Positions 15,737 to 23,789 of a stretch of 64,000 bases of DNA are shown one piece after another. Both the position numbers and the translations under genes were made by a program. The DNA is taken from contig PFGG01000072.1 of NCBI GenBank assembly GCA_002783405.1, forward strand, positions 42,376-106,375, read 5' to 3'. Below the pieces are notes generated by a model. It saw nothing but the letters and a program-made list of their open reading frames with translations. It ran no database searches and had not been told where the DNA came from. Positions within the stretch are counted from its first letter, which is position 1; the number at the start of each line of letters is the position of its first letter. This DNA is from a bacterium (Candidatus Blackallbacteria) CG13_big_fil_rev_8_21_14_2_50_49_14. Its GTDB lineage: Bacteria; Cyanobacteriota; Sericytochromatia; UBA7694.

Positions 15737-17500
15737 ATGAAAAATAACCGGGACAATTTAACTTCCCGATCTGCCAGGAAAAAACATACCCTTTTCCGGC
15801 AGACGTTGGTCATGCTGTGTGCATCGGGGTTTCTCAGTTTTCATCTTCCAGCTTTTGCACAACCCGCTGCTTCTGTCATTCAAAACCTGCAATACAATAA
15901 CCGTGAACAAATTTTGGGATTTACCTCCACCAACCGGCCCTTGCCACAAATTCAATATTTGCCACGAGAATCGGGACGACGTGTCGTTATCGATTTGCCC
16001 GATGCGATTTTTCCCCAGGTGCGCGATGAAATCTCGCCCAAAATTCCTGGCGTAGAAAAAGTAAGGATCAGCCAATTCACGAATGATCCACCTGCAGTGC
16101 GCATGGTGCTGGATGTTGAAAAAGAAGTCGATGTTGCCATCCGAACTGAACCTTTGGGTCAGGGTTTCCAAACCTGGATACAACCCCATCAACAGGCTGG
16201 AACAGCTCAAAAAACTTTTCGAGTCAGCCCTCCCACGATTCAACTCGCTGCGATTCAATCCGTTGAATTGAAAAAACTCGAATTACGCAATAACAACCTC
16301 TATATGGAAGGAACTGGCCCCCTTTACCCTGAAATCCGCAAATTAGATGCAGAAGAAAAGCGATATGGCATCACCCTTTACAATGTACGCAGTCCGCTCA
16401 ATGGCAAGCGTCCCGAACTCAACTCAGCACTGTTTAAGGATGTTCAAATTGCAAACAGCTCTGATCGCGTAGAAATTCAGTTTAAACTGACCCGCGACGA
16501 TGTGGAAATCGTGCCATTCAGTGAAGACAATAACTGCACGATTCAATTTCTAGTACTCGCCTCCTCTAAAAACTTAGCCAAACTCGATGAAATCGAAATC
16601 ATGGAAATGGATTCGACAGTGACGCGAATTCGCATTCACACGGATCGCCCCTTTGATTATCAGATTTATCCCCTTGAAAAGCCGCATCGCCTGGTGATTG
16701 ATACGCTGGGAACCGTTTTAACCCAGCGGGAGGATACACGCCTGATTCGCTCCAGCGGGAATTTAGAACGAATCCGCATGGCACCCTTAAACCGTCAACA
16801 AAACTCAGATATTCGCTTTGTTTTTGATTTAAAAGGTGAAGTGGCCTATCAATACAGCACCCACGATCGCTATGTCGAAATCATTTTACAAGCCCGAGAC
16901 CGGGATCGCCCCCCCCCGATAGATGAAGCCAGCCGACGTGCTTTTATTGTGATTGACGCTGGACACGGGGGCAATGATCCCGGTGCGATTGGCAAAGGGG
17001 GCATTCGAGAAAAAGAAGTGACCCTGGCTGTTTCAGATTATTTGAAACGCTACCTTGAAAACGATCAATTCAAGGTGATCTTAACCCGCGCCGAAGATTT
17101 AGAGATTCTTTTACAGCCCCGCGTCGATGTCGCAAACCTACGCAATTCCGATCTATTTATCAGCATTCATTGCAATTCAATGCCCCCCAACAATGAGCAT
17201 ATCAAAGGAATCGAAACCTATTACACCACCCCCCAAAGCAAAGAATTGGCAGATGTTTTGCATCAATATCTTGTCAAAGAATTGGGCGCTCCTGATCGCA
17301 GGGTACGCAAACGGGGACTTTTTGTCACCCGCAAAACCAAAATGCCCTCTGTCTTACTCGAAATTGGCTTTGTTTCAAACCCTGAAGAAGAAGCCCTCTT
17401 AAGCAGCAGTGCTTACCAACGCAGAGTCGCCAAGGCGATTCGAGATGGAATCTATGATTATTTAAGCAAACACAAGCCACAAAGAGCGGGCAACTTATAA
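15737..17500 (+). CDS. amiC: AMIN-domain N-acetylmuramoyl-L-alanine amidase
   Basis: Periplasmic amidase that cleaves the peptide from MurNAc during cell separation. An N-terminal signal peptide is followed by three AMIN-type beta domains (about 45-150, 165-275 and 285-385), which target septal peptidoglycan. The Amidase_3 domain (about 400-580) retains the zinc and catalytic residues: IDAGHGGNDPG (His), GIREKEV (Glu), FISIHCN (His) and VLLEIGF (catalytic Glu). Multiple AMIN domains before Amidase_3 are common in cyanobacteria. A strong terminator follows. Confidence 0.93.
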   Translation: MKNNRDNLTSRSARKKHTLFRQTLVMLCASGFLSFHLPAFAQPAASVIQNLQYNNREQILGFTSTNRPLPQIQYLPRESGRRVVIDLPDAIFPQVRDEISPKIPGVEKVRISQFTNDPPAVRMVLDVEKEVDVAIRTEPLGQGFQTWIQPHQQAGTAQKTFRVSPPTIQLAAIQSVELKKLELRNNNLYMEGTGPLYPEIRKLDAEEKRYGITLYNVRSPLNGKRPELNSALFKDVQIANSSDRVEIQFKLTRDDVEIVPFSEDNNCTIQFLVLASSKNLAKLDEIEIMEMDSTVTRIRIHTDRPFDYQIYPLEKPHRLVIDTLGTVLTQREDTRLIRSSGNLERIRMAPLNRQQNSDIRFVFDLKGEVAYQYSTHDRYVEIILQARDRDRPPPIDEASRRAFIVIDAGHGGNDPGAIGKGGIREKEVTLAVSDYLKRYLENDQFKVILTRAEDLEILLQPRVDVANLRNSDLFISIHCNSMPPNNEHIKGIETYYTTPQSKELADVLHQYLVKELGAPDRRVRKRGLFVTRKTKMPSVLLEIGFVSNPEEEALLSSSAYQRRVAKAIRDGIYDYLSKHKPQRAGNL

Positions 17501-17566
17501 GGGCTGCAGACTGCTTCAGTAAAGTAATCTTAAATCGTTTTAAGGGTCTCAAAATGCCTCAAAACA

Positions 17567-17590
17567 AAAGCCCGGCTCTGGCCGGGCTTT
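17567..17590. terminator. Bidirectional rho-independent terminator
   Basis: A perfect 10-bp stem AAAGCCCGGC / GCCGGGCTTT with loop TCTG, flanked by A-rich sequence on the left and TTTCAAATTTT on the right. It lies between the convergent amidase gene and the small 174-residue protein gene and can serve both. Confidence 0.9.
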
Positions 17591-17604
17591 CAAATTTTGA
17601 TTGT

Positions 17605-18129
17605 TTATTGATTCAGCAAAGGTTGCATTTTTTCTTCATGGCTGCCTTTCAAGGCACTCAGGGTCCCTCCGCCAACGAAGGTAATCGCTGAACCTGCAGC
17701 AAAGATAGGTGCAAAACTCATTCCGACCATTGCCCAACCCATTGCGTCTTCACCGTGGGTTACAGAAGCACCCACTACCGCAGCCCCTACAGCCAAACCC
17801 GCCAAAGCAAGAGTGCCTTTGGTTCCCCAGTTCCAGGCGCCTTCCATAAAGGTATTTTTTTCATTATCAACAGCTTTCACATCAGCCAGAACCGATCCTG
17901 ACTCCGTATGCAATTGAACAAAAGGCATATCGCCTTTTTTCTGCAAAGCTTTCAAATCCAAACCATCACCTTGCAGGACATAATTTTTTCCATTGGCCTG
18001 AAAATAGACCTGATCCAGACCATCTTTTTTTCCAGCTTGATAGGCCTGTTCCAAAGCCACGCCCGGTTTTAATTCACGCAAGCTTCCGCCCAGGGACTTT
18101 CCATTGACTGTAACAACATTTAAATTCAT
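17605..18129 (-). CDS. Small protein of an unrecognised paralogous family (member 1)
   Basis: No known family. The 174-residue protein has an N-terminal mixed alpha/beta part ending in YVLQGDGLD and NEKNTFMEGAWNWGTKG. Two glycine/alanine-rich hydrophobic stretches follow (about 110-132 and 135-160) that could insert in a membrane. There is no signal peptide. It shares its order of motifs (DG-Y/hydrophobic, G-x-GL, GD, then E-x-NTF-x-EG) with the protein at 47583-48086, so the two are probably paralogs. It stands alone between terminators. Confidence 0.65.
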   Translation of the reverse strand: MNLNVVTVNGKSLGGSLRELKPGVALEQAYQAGKKDGLDQVYFQANGKNYVLQGDGLDLKALQKKGDMPFVQLHTESGSVLADVKAVDNEKNTFMEGAWNWGTKGTLALAGLAVGAAVVGASVTHGEDAMGWAMVGMSFAPIFAAGSAITFVGGGTLSALKGSHEEKMQPLLNQ

Positions 18130-18601
18130 GGTTCTCTACACCTTCTCTGATTTGATAAATTTTATATCGCCCAATATTTAGATTTCTGAATTATTTTAAG
18201 TATTTTTTGAATTAAAATTAACAATTACTTAAGCTTATTTCCCCCCTGCCCGCATAAACCCTTTTGCTGATGAAAGGGGATAAATCAAGCTATACTCAAA
18301 ACAATTTGCGTTTCTGATCCTTCTTTCCGACACGCTCTTCTCTAGGGTCTTAGACAAAGAATGAGCAGGGATCTGGACATTTTTCAAAGATTAAGCTACT
18401 ATTCCCATAAGACTTTCTAAAAGGTTCTGATCGATTCAAATTGTGAGATTCATCGATTCTGCTTCGACCGTTCATCCCGGCAAAACCCGCTTAAGTTTTT
18501 CTGGCCTGTATGTGTTCGTAAAACAGGCAATGAAGACCCTTCCATTTTGATCCCAGTCCCGCTAAAGTCCTTGAATTCATTGATGAAGGTATTTTAAGTT
18601 C
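18130..18601 (+). other. Long non-coding leader upstream of the RRM gene
   Basis: 472 bases without a supported open frame. The left third is AT-rich and must hold the promoter of the minus-strand small gene. A TATACT (-10-like) element lies near 18290. The right part may be a long 5' untranslated leader of the RRM gene, a common arrangement for cold-regulated RNA-binding proteins. A GAAGG ribosome site sits about 10 bases before its ATG. I see no convincing riboswitch fold or small RNA. Confidence 0.35.
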
Positions 18602-18913
18602 ATGAATATTTATGTTGGTAATCTGTCATTCCAGGCTGATGAAGAAAGCCTCTACCAGCTCTTCGCTGAATACGGCGAAGTCAAGAGCGCTCGCATCATC
18701 ACCGATCGTGAAACGGGTCGTTCTAAAGGTTTTGCATTTGTAGAAATGCCCTCCGATGATGACGCCCGGAATGCCATCAGCGCCCTCAATGGAGCTGACT
18801 ATCTGCGTCGTCCCCTGACCGTCAACGAAGCGCGTCCCCGTGAAGAGCGCGGCGGCGGCGGATTTGGTGGCGGCCATCGCCGTGGTGGCGATGGAGGTGG
18901 CTACCGTCGTTAA
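18602..18913 (+). CDS. RRM RNA-binding protein with Gly-rich tail
   Basis: A 103-residue single-RRM protein. RNP2 is IYVGNLSF and RNP1 is KGFAFVEM, followed by a Gly/Arg-rich tail (about 82-103). This is the architecture of cyanobacterial Rbp proteins, which bind single-stranded RNA and are often cold-induced. It stands alone with its own long leader and terminator, consistent with strong independent regulation. Confidence 0.95.
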   Translation: MNIYVGNLSFQADEESLYQLFAEYGEVKSARIITDRETGRSKGFAFVEMPSDDDARNAISALNGADYLRRPLTVNEARPREERGGGGFGGGHRRGGDGGGYRR

Positions 18914-18939
18914 GCTTTAACGCTGAAGAAGCAGATATT

Positions 18940-18980
18940 CCCCGTTTTGGGTATGTTACCCAAAACGGGGCGTTCTTTTT
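18940..18980 (+). terminator. Rho-independent terminator of the RRM gene
   Basis: CCCCGTTTTGGGT pairs with ACCCAAAACGGGG across a short ATGTT-centred loop (stem of about 13 bp), followed by CGTTCTTTTT. It lies 27 bases after the RRM stop. Confidence 0.93.
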
Positions 18981-19064
18981 GGAAGCGTTTGCTTCAAGCG
19001 TAACTTTCCGGTCGTAGCAGGCAACTCCTCCCGTCTGAGCTCAGAGATTCGTTATACTGATGAC

Positions 19065-20486
19065 ATGACTAGCCAAGAATTACTGAATACCCATCAAAAA
19101 GCCTTGCGAATCAACCTCGAACCTATTCGCTATGGTTCATTTGCTGAAATCGGAGCAGGCCAGGAAGTCGTTCGTTGGTTTTTTACGGTTGGCGGCGCGG
19201 CGGGGACAATTGCCAAAAGTATTTCTGCCTACGATATGAAAGTCAGTGATGCCATTTACGGACGCACCAAACGCTATGTCTGCCGCGAACGTCTTGAAAG
19301 CATGCTGGACTATGAACACAAACTCAATCTTGAGCGCTTACGGGACGAGCGCGGTGACAATACCGCTTTTTTCACCTTTGCAGATACCGTAGCTGCCCGC
19401 AGTTTTAAAGGCACAAACGAATGCCATGGCTGGATGGGGGTGCGTTACCAAGCCCATCCCCGTGATGAAGACAGCCAGATTATTCTGCATGTCCGCATGT
19501 TGGATAAGGAAAACACCCTGCAACAAGAAGCATTGGGAATCGTGGGCGTCAATTTACTCTATGGTGCATTTTTTTTGCATCACCGCCCAGATGACTTGAT
19601 TCGTTCGCTGAAAGACAATCTCTCCCCTGGCCGAATCGTGATTGATATGATTGAATTTTCAGGGATAGAGTTCCGCAATGTAGACAATCGCTTGATGAGC
19701 TTACGACTTGTTCAGGAAGGCTTGGCCAATGCCGCCGTATTTGCAGCCGATGGTCAAGTCTTGCAACCCTCAGAATTCTTTTACAAAAAGCCCATTTTGA
19801 TGGAGCGCGGAAGTTTTCGACCCGTACGCAAAGTTCATCTGGATCTCATGGAAGCAGCCTGGGATAAATTCAAACAAGAGCCGGGCGTAGAAACCGACAA
19901 GGTGATTCGGGTCATGGAAGTCACCATGCACCATTTAACAGCCTCAGGCGGCCTTGAACCCCGAGAATTCTTGGCCCGTGCCGATGCCCTCAATGCCTGC
20001 GGCTTTCATGTGCTGATATCCAATTATTTTGAATACTACCGTCTGGCGGCCTATCTTGCCCGTTTCAGCAAAAAGAGCATTGCCCTGGCCATGGGGATCC
20101 GCAGCTTACAAACCCTCTTCGACGAACAGTATTATACCCATCTCGAAGGGGGAATTCTGGAGTCTTTGGGCCGCCTGTTTAAAAATGATCTCAAACTGTA
20201 TATTTATCCGGCCAAAGATCCTGATTCAGGTGCCGTGCTCACCTTGGATTCCCTTGAAATTGCTCCCGGTTTGGATAAATTATTTGGTTATTTGGTGGAT
20301 AAGGGTTTGATTGTTTATCTGGATAATTATAACCCCGATTGTTTGACCGATTATTCGCGCAATTTATTGCACCAGATTGAAACCCATCAAAGCGGTTGGG
20401 AAGAAAAAGTGCCTGAGCAGGTCGTGAAATTGATCAAAGAGCGTCATTATTTTGGCTACCACCCACATGAGGACGAGGAAGATTAA
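19065..20486 (+). CDS. Conserved protein of unknown function (473 aa)
   Basis: I recognise the sequence style of a widespread, very conserved but unassigned bacterial family: YGSFAEIGAGQEVVRWFF, VGGAAGTIAKSISAYDM, VSDAIYGRTKRYV and HGWMGVRYQ near the N-terminus, and VMEVTMHHLTASGG and VLISNYFEYYRLAAYL later. There are no membrane segments or signal peptide, so cytoplasmic. Some databases give such proteins misleading names; I give none. The stop overlaps the next start as TAATG (one shared base), so translation is coupled to the ABC-F ATPase, which hints at a link to translation. Confidence 0.85.
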   Translation: MTSQELLNTHQKALRINLEPIRYGSFAEIGAGQEVVRWFFTVGGAAGTIAKSISAYDMKVSDAIYGRTKRYVCRERLESMLDYEHKLNLERLRDERGDNTAFFTFADTVAARSFKGTNECHGWMGVRYQAHPRDEDSQIILHVRMLDKENTLQQEALGIVGVNLLYGAFFLHHRPDDLIRSLKDNLSPGRIVIDMIEFSGIEFRNVDNRLMSLRLVQEGLANAAVFAADGQVLQPSEFFYKKPILMERGSFRPVRKVHLDLMEAAWDKFKQEPGVETDKVIRVMEVTMHHLTASGGLEPREFLARADALNACGFHVLISNYFEYYRLAAYLARFSKKSIALAMGIRSLQTLFDEQYYTHLEGGILESLGRLFKNDLKLYIYPAKDPDSGAVLTLDSLEIAPGLDKLFGYLVDKGLIVYLDNYNPDCLTDYSRNLLHQIETHQSGWEEKVPEQVVKLIKERHYFGYHPHEDEED

Positions 20487-22423
20487 TGCTTGAAATCAAT
20501 GACCTGACTGTAGAATTTGGCGATCGGGCCCTCTTTCAAAATGTCAGTTTGGTTTTTTACGATAAAAAGCGCTACGGTTTGGTGGGCGCCAATGGGGCAG
20601 GCAAGTCCACTTTTCTGCGTATTTTAACAGGACAAGAACACCATTACAGCGGTGAAATCACCTGGCCCAAAGATATTCGCGTCGGGGTTTTAAACCAGGA
20701 CCATTTTGCCTTTGAAGATCAGACGATTCAAAATGTCGTGATTCAAGGTAAAAAAAATCTATGGGAAGCCCTGCAAACTCAGGATCAATTGTCGCAAAAA
20801 TCTGATATGAGTTTGGAAGAAAGTGCTCTCTACGCAGAAGCTGAAGCTGTGATTCTGCGCGAAGGGGGCTATACCGCAGAGAGCGAAGCCGCCAAACTGC
20901 TGCTCGGTCTGGGTATTCCAGACAGCCACCATCGCCAACTTTTAAAAACGCTCTCGGGCGGCTATAAATTAAGGGTTCTGCTCGCACAATTGCTCTTCAG
21001 CCAACCTGAAATTCTTTTGCTGGACGAACCCACCAACCATCTGGACATCGATTCGATCAAATGGCTTGAAAGCTATTTAAATCAGTATCCTGGCCTCCTG
21101 ATTGTGGTTTCACATGACAGAGGTTTCCTCAACGGTGTATCGACACAGATTGTTGATATCGATTATGGCACCCTGAGAATCTATACAGGCAATTATGATG
21201 CCTTTGAAGCCGCCAAAGCCCTCGAAAAAGAGCAAAAAGAAAAAGCCTTGGAATCTCAGGAAAAACGCAAAGAAGAATTGCAGGCCTTTGTCGATCGTTT
21301 CCGGGCCAAAGCAACCAAAGCTTCAGCGGCCCAATCTCGGGTGAAAATGATTGAAAAAATGGAAGCGATCGAGATTCAGCCCTCTTCCAGACGCTACCCA
21401 GCTTTTCGTTTTAGCCCCCATACGACCTCTGGCATTATTCCGCTCCAGGTCAAAGATTTAGGTAAATCCTATGCGGATAAGCAGGTCTTAAAAGATCTCT
21501 CCTTTGAAGTTGAAAGAGGGGATCGAATCGCCCTGATCGGCCCCAATGGAGTCGGCAAATCAACGCTTCTGAAAATTCTAATGCAGGAACTGGAAGCGGA
21601 TCAAGGAAGTTTTCAATGGGGTCATGAGGTCTTGCCTGGCTATTTCCCCCAGGATTACCGCAGCCAACTTGAAAAGCAGATGAACGTCTTTGACTGGCTC
21701 TATCAGTATGATGCAACGGCAACCGTCAGTCAGATTCGCGGGCTCTTGGGACAGGCGCTCTTTTCAGGTGACAGTGTCAAGAACAAGCTTTCCACCTTAA
21801 GTGGAGGGGAAGCCACGCGCCTGATTTTTGCCCGCATGATGCTTTTGCCCTCAAATTTTCTGCTTCTGGATGAACCGACCAACCACTTGGATATGGAATC
21901 GATTGAATCTCTGACAGAAGCCTTGCGTGAATACAAAGGAACATTGCTGGTTGTAAGCCACAATCGTTATTTTGTCTCTGAAGTGGCTACCCGAATTTTG
22001 GAACTCAGACCCGAAGGGTTTACAGACTTTAAAGGCAGTTATTCAGAGTATCTGGAAAAAGCGGGTACGGATCATCTCAACCGCGACCTCTCCCTACAAC
22101 AGCGCACGGTTCTCTCACAACAAACTCAAAAAGTGGAAATTCGCAATGACAATGCTCAGAATTATGAAGCCCGAAAGCAACAACAGCGCAGAATAAAACA
22201 GCTTGAAAAGCGCATTCCTGAACTTGAAGAACTCTGCCTATCATTAGAAAATAAAATTCAAGCCAGTGATTTGGCGCTGGCAGAGGCCTATGGTTCTGGG
22301 TCAGAAGCAGAGCAAGCACTTTGTCTGCAAGAGAAACAGAAACTCGAAGAAAAAATGACAGCCACAATGCAAGAGTGGGAAGAAGCTGAAGAAGAACTGG
22401 TAAACCTTCAGTCTTCAGAGTGA
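20486..22423 (+). CDS. ABC-F family ATPase (Uup/EttA/YheS-like)
   Basis: A 645-residue soluble tandem ABC ATPase of the ribosome-associated ABC-F class. Domain 1 has Walker A GANGAGKST, signature LSGGYKLRVLLAQ and LLLDEPTNHLD. Domain 2 has GPNGVGKST, LSGGEATRLIF and LLLDEPTNHLD. An EF/P-site linker, rich in charged residues, lies between them (about 240-300). The last 85 residues are a charged coiled coil. ABC-F proteins act in the ribosomal E site to relieve stalling or give antibiotic protection. The exact subfamily is not certain. Confidence 0.93.
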   Translation: MLEINDLTVEFGDRALFQNVSLVFYDKKRYGLVGANGAGKSTFLRILTGQEHHYSGEITWPKDIRVGVLNQDHFAFEDQTIQNVVIQGKKNLWEALQTQDQLSQKSDMSLEESALYAEAEAVILREGGYTAESEAAKLLLGLGIPDSHHRQLLKTLSGGYKLRVLLAQLLFSQPEILLLDEPTNHLDIDSIKWLESYLNQYPGLLIVVSHDRGFLNGVSTQIVDIDYGTLRIYTGNYDAFEAAKALEKEQKEKALESQEKRKEELQAFVDRFRAKATKASAAQSRVKMIEKMEAIEIQPSSRRYPAFRFSPHTTSGIIPLQVKDLGKSYADKQVLKDLSFEVERGDRIALIGPNGVGKSTLLKILMQELEADQGSFQWGHEVLPGYFPQDYRSQLEKQMNVFDWLYQYDATATVSQIRGLLGQALFSGDSVKNKLSTLSGGEATRLIFARMMLLPSNFLLLDEPTNHLDMESIESLTEALREYKGTLLVVSHNRYFVSEVATRILELRPEGFTDFKGSYSEYLEKAGTDHLNRDLSLQQRTVLSQQTQKVEIRNDNAQNYEARKQQQRRIKQLEKRIPELEELCLSLENKIQASDLALAEAYGSGSEAEQALCLQEKQKLEEKMTATMQEWEEAEEELVNLQSSE

Positions 22424-22451
22424 AGATTGGAAACATTAAAAAGAGAGTATA

Positions 22452-23786
22452 ATGAGTGGCATGTCTGAGAACAAAATCCTTTCAGCGTTTATTCAGAAGC
22501 TTCAGGAAAAAACGGCCCGAATCGGCATCATCGGTCTGGGGTATGTAGGATTGCCCCTTTTAGAAGCCTTTTCACGCAAAGGCTTTGCTGTGACTGGGGT
22601 AGATATCAACCCCGAACGCATTCAGCAACTACAACGAGCAGAATCGTATATTCAGGATATTCCCAACCCAATGCTCGCACAGGTCTGTGCCCAAGCAAGT
22701 ACGCTTTTCACCACTGATTTCTCAAGTTTAAGTGCTTGCGATGCGATTATTATTTGTGTTCCCACCCCCTTGCGCAAGAGCAAAGAACCCGATATCTCCT
22801 ATATCCTCTCAGCAGCTGAAAAAATCGCAGAATTCCTCCACCCTGGCCATTTGGTCATTCTCGAAAGCACCACCTATCCAGGGACCACAGATGAAATTCT
22901 CTTGCCCCTGTTTCAAGCCAAAGGCCTCGATATTGGCAAGGATTTTATGCTGGCTTTTTCCCCCGAAAGAATTGATCCTGGCAATCAAAGTTTTCAGGTA
23001 TCAGATATACCCAAAGTTGTGGGCGGGGTTACGCAAGCCTGCACGACTGCAGCTGAAAAACTTTACCATCAGGTGATGGAGAAAGTACATATTGTCTCCT
23101 CGGCGCGTGTCGCTGAGACGTCTAAAATTCTTGAAAATACATTTCGCAGCGTTAATATTGCCTTGGTCAATGAGTTTGCAGGCATTTGCCGAACCTTGGG
23201 CGTCGATATCTGGGAAGTCATCGATGCCGCCGCCACCAAACCTTTTGGCTTTATGAAATTTTTGCCCGGCCCAGGCATCGGGGGGCACTGTATTCCACTG
23301 GATCCCCACTATCTGATTTGGAAATCACGGTTACACGGCTATGAACCCCGCTTTATGGCCCTGGCTGAGCAAATCAATTCAGGCATGCCCCGAGAGGTTT
23401 TGCAATTGATTGTGGAAGCGCTGAATGGGATCAAGAAATCCCTGAACGGCAGTAAAATTTTAATTTTAGGGGTCGCCTATAAACCTGATATCGACGATGT
23501 CAGAGAATCTCCTGCCCTAGAACTGATTCAATTGCTTTGGAGCAAAGGTGCCCAGGTCGCGTATTACGACCCCTTTGTATCTGAGCTTCAAATTGAAAAG
23601 CAAAGATTAAATTCAATCGAGATTTCAGAGGGTTTGTTAAAGACTTTTGATTGTGGCGTGGTCATCACACATCACAGCAAAGGAGTTGATTATTCACAGT
23701 TTTGCAAAGAAATTCCACTTTGGGTAGATACCCGCAATGCCCTGCGTGAATGTCAAACTGAAAACACTCACATTCTCTGGCTTTAA
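22452..23786 (+). CDS. UDP-sugar 6-dehydrogenase (UDP-GlcNAc/ManNAc type)
   Basis: A 444-residue nucleotide-sugar dehydrogenase: NAD-binding IGIIGLGYVGLPL, APTPL-like VCVPTPL region, AFSPERIDPGN, and active-site Cys in GPGIGGHCIPLDPHY, the signature of the WbpA/WecC branch that oxidises UDP-HexNAc. The C-terminal domain carries GVAYKPDIDDVRESPA. It makes UDP-uronic acid precursors for capsule, O-antigen or exopolysaccharide. It ends 3 bases before the large glycosyltransferase gene, so both likely serve one surface glycan. Confidence 0.9.
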   Translation: MSGMSENKILSAFIQKLQEKTARIGIIGLGYVGLPLLEAFSRKGFAVTGVDINPERIQQLQRAESYIQDIPNPMLAQVCAQASTLFTTDFSSLSACDAIIICVPTPLRKSKEPDISYILSAAEKIAEFLHPGHLVILESTTYPGTTDEILLPLFQAKGLDIGKDFMLAFSPERIDPGNQSFQVSDIPKVVGGVTQACTTAAEKLYHQVMEKVHIVSSARVAETSKILENTFRSVNIALVNEFAGICRTLGVDIWEVIDAAATKPFGFMKFLPGPGIGGHCIPLDPHYLIWKSRLHGYEPRFMALAEQINSGMPREVLQLIVEALNGIKKSLNGSKILILGVAYKPDIDDVRESPALELIQLLWSKGAQVAYYDPFVSELQIEKQRLNSIEISEGLLKTFDCGVVITHHSKGVDYSQFCKEIPLWVDTRNALRECQTENTHILWL

Positions 23787-23789
23787 GGC

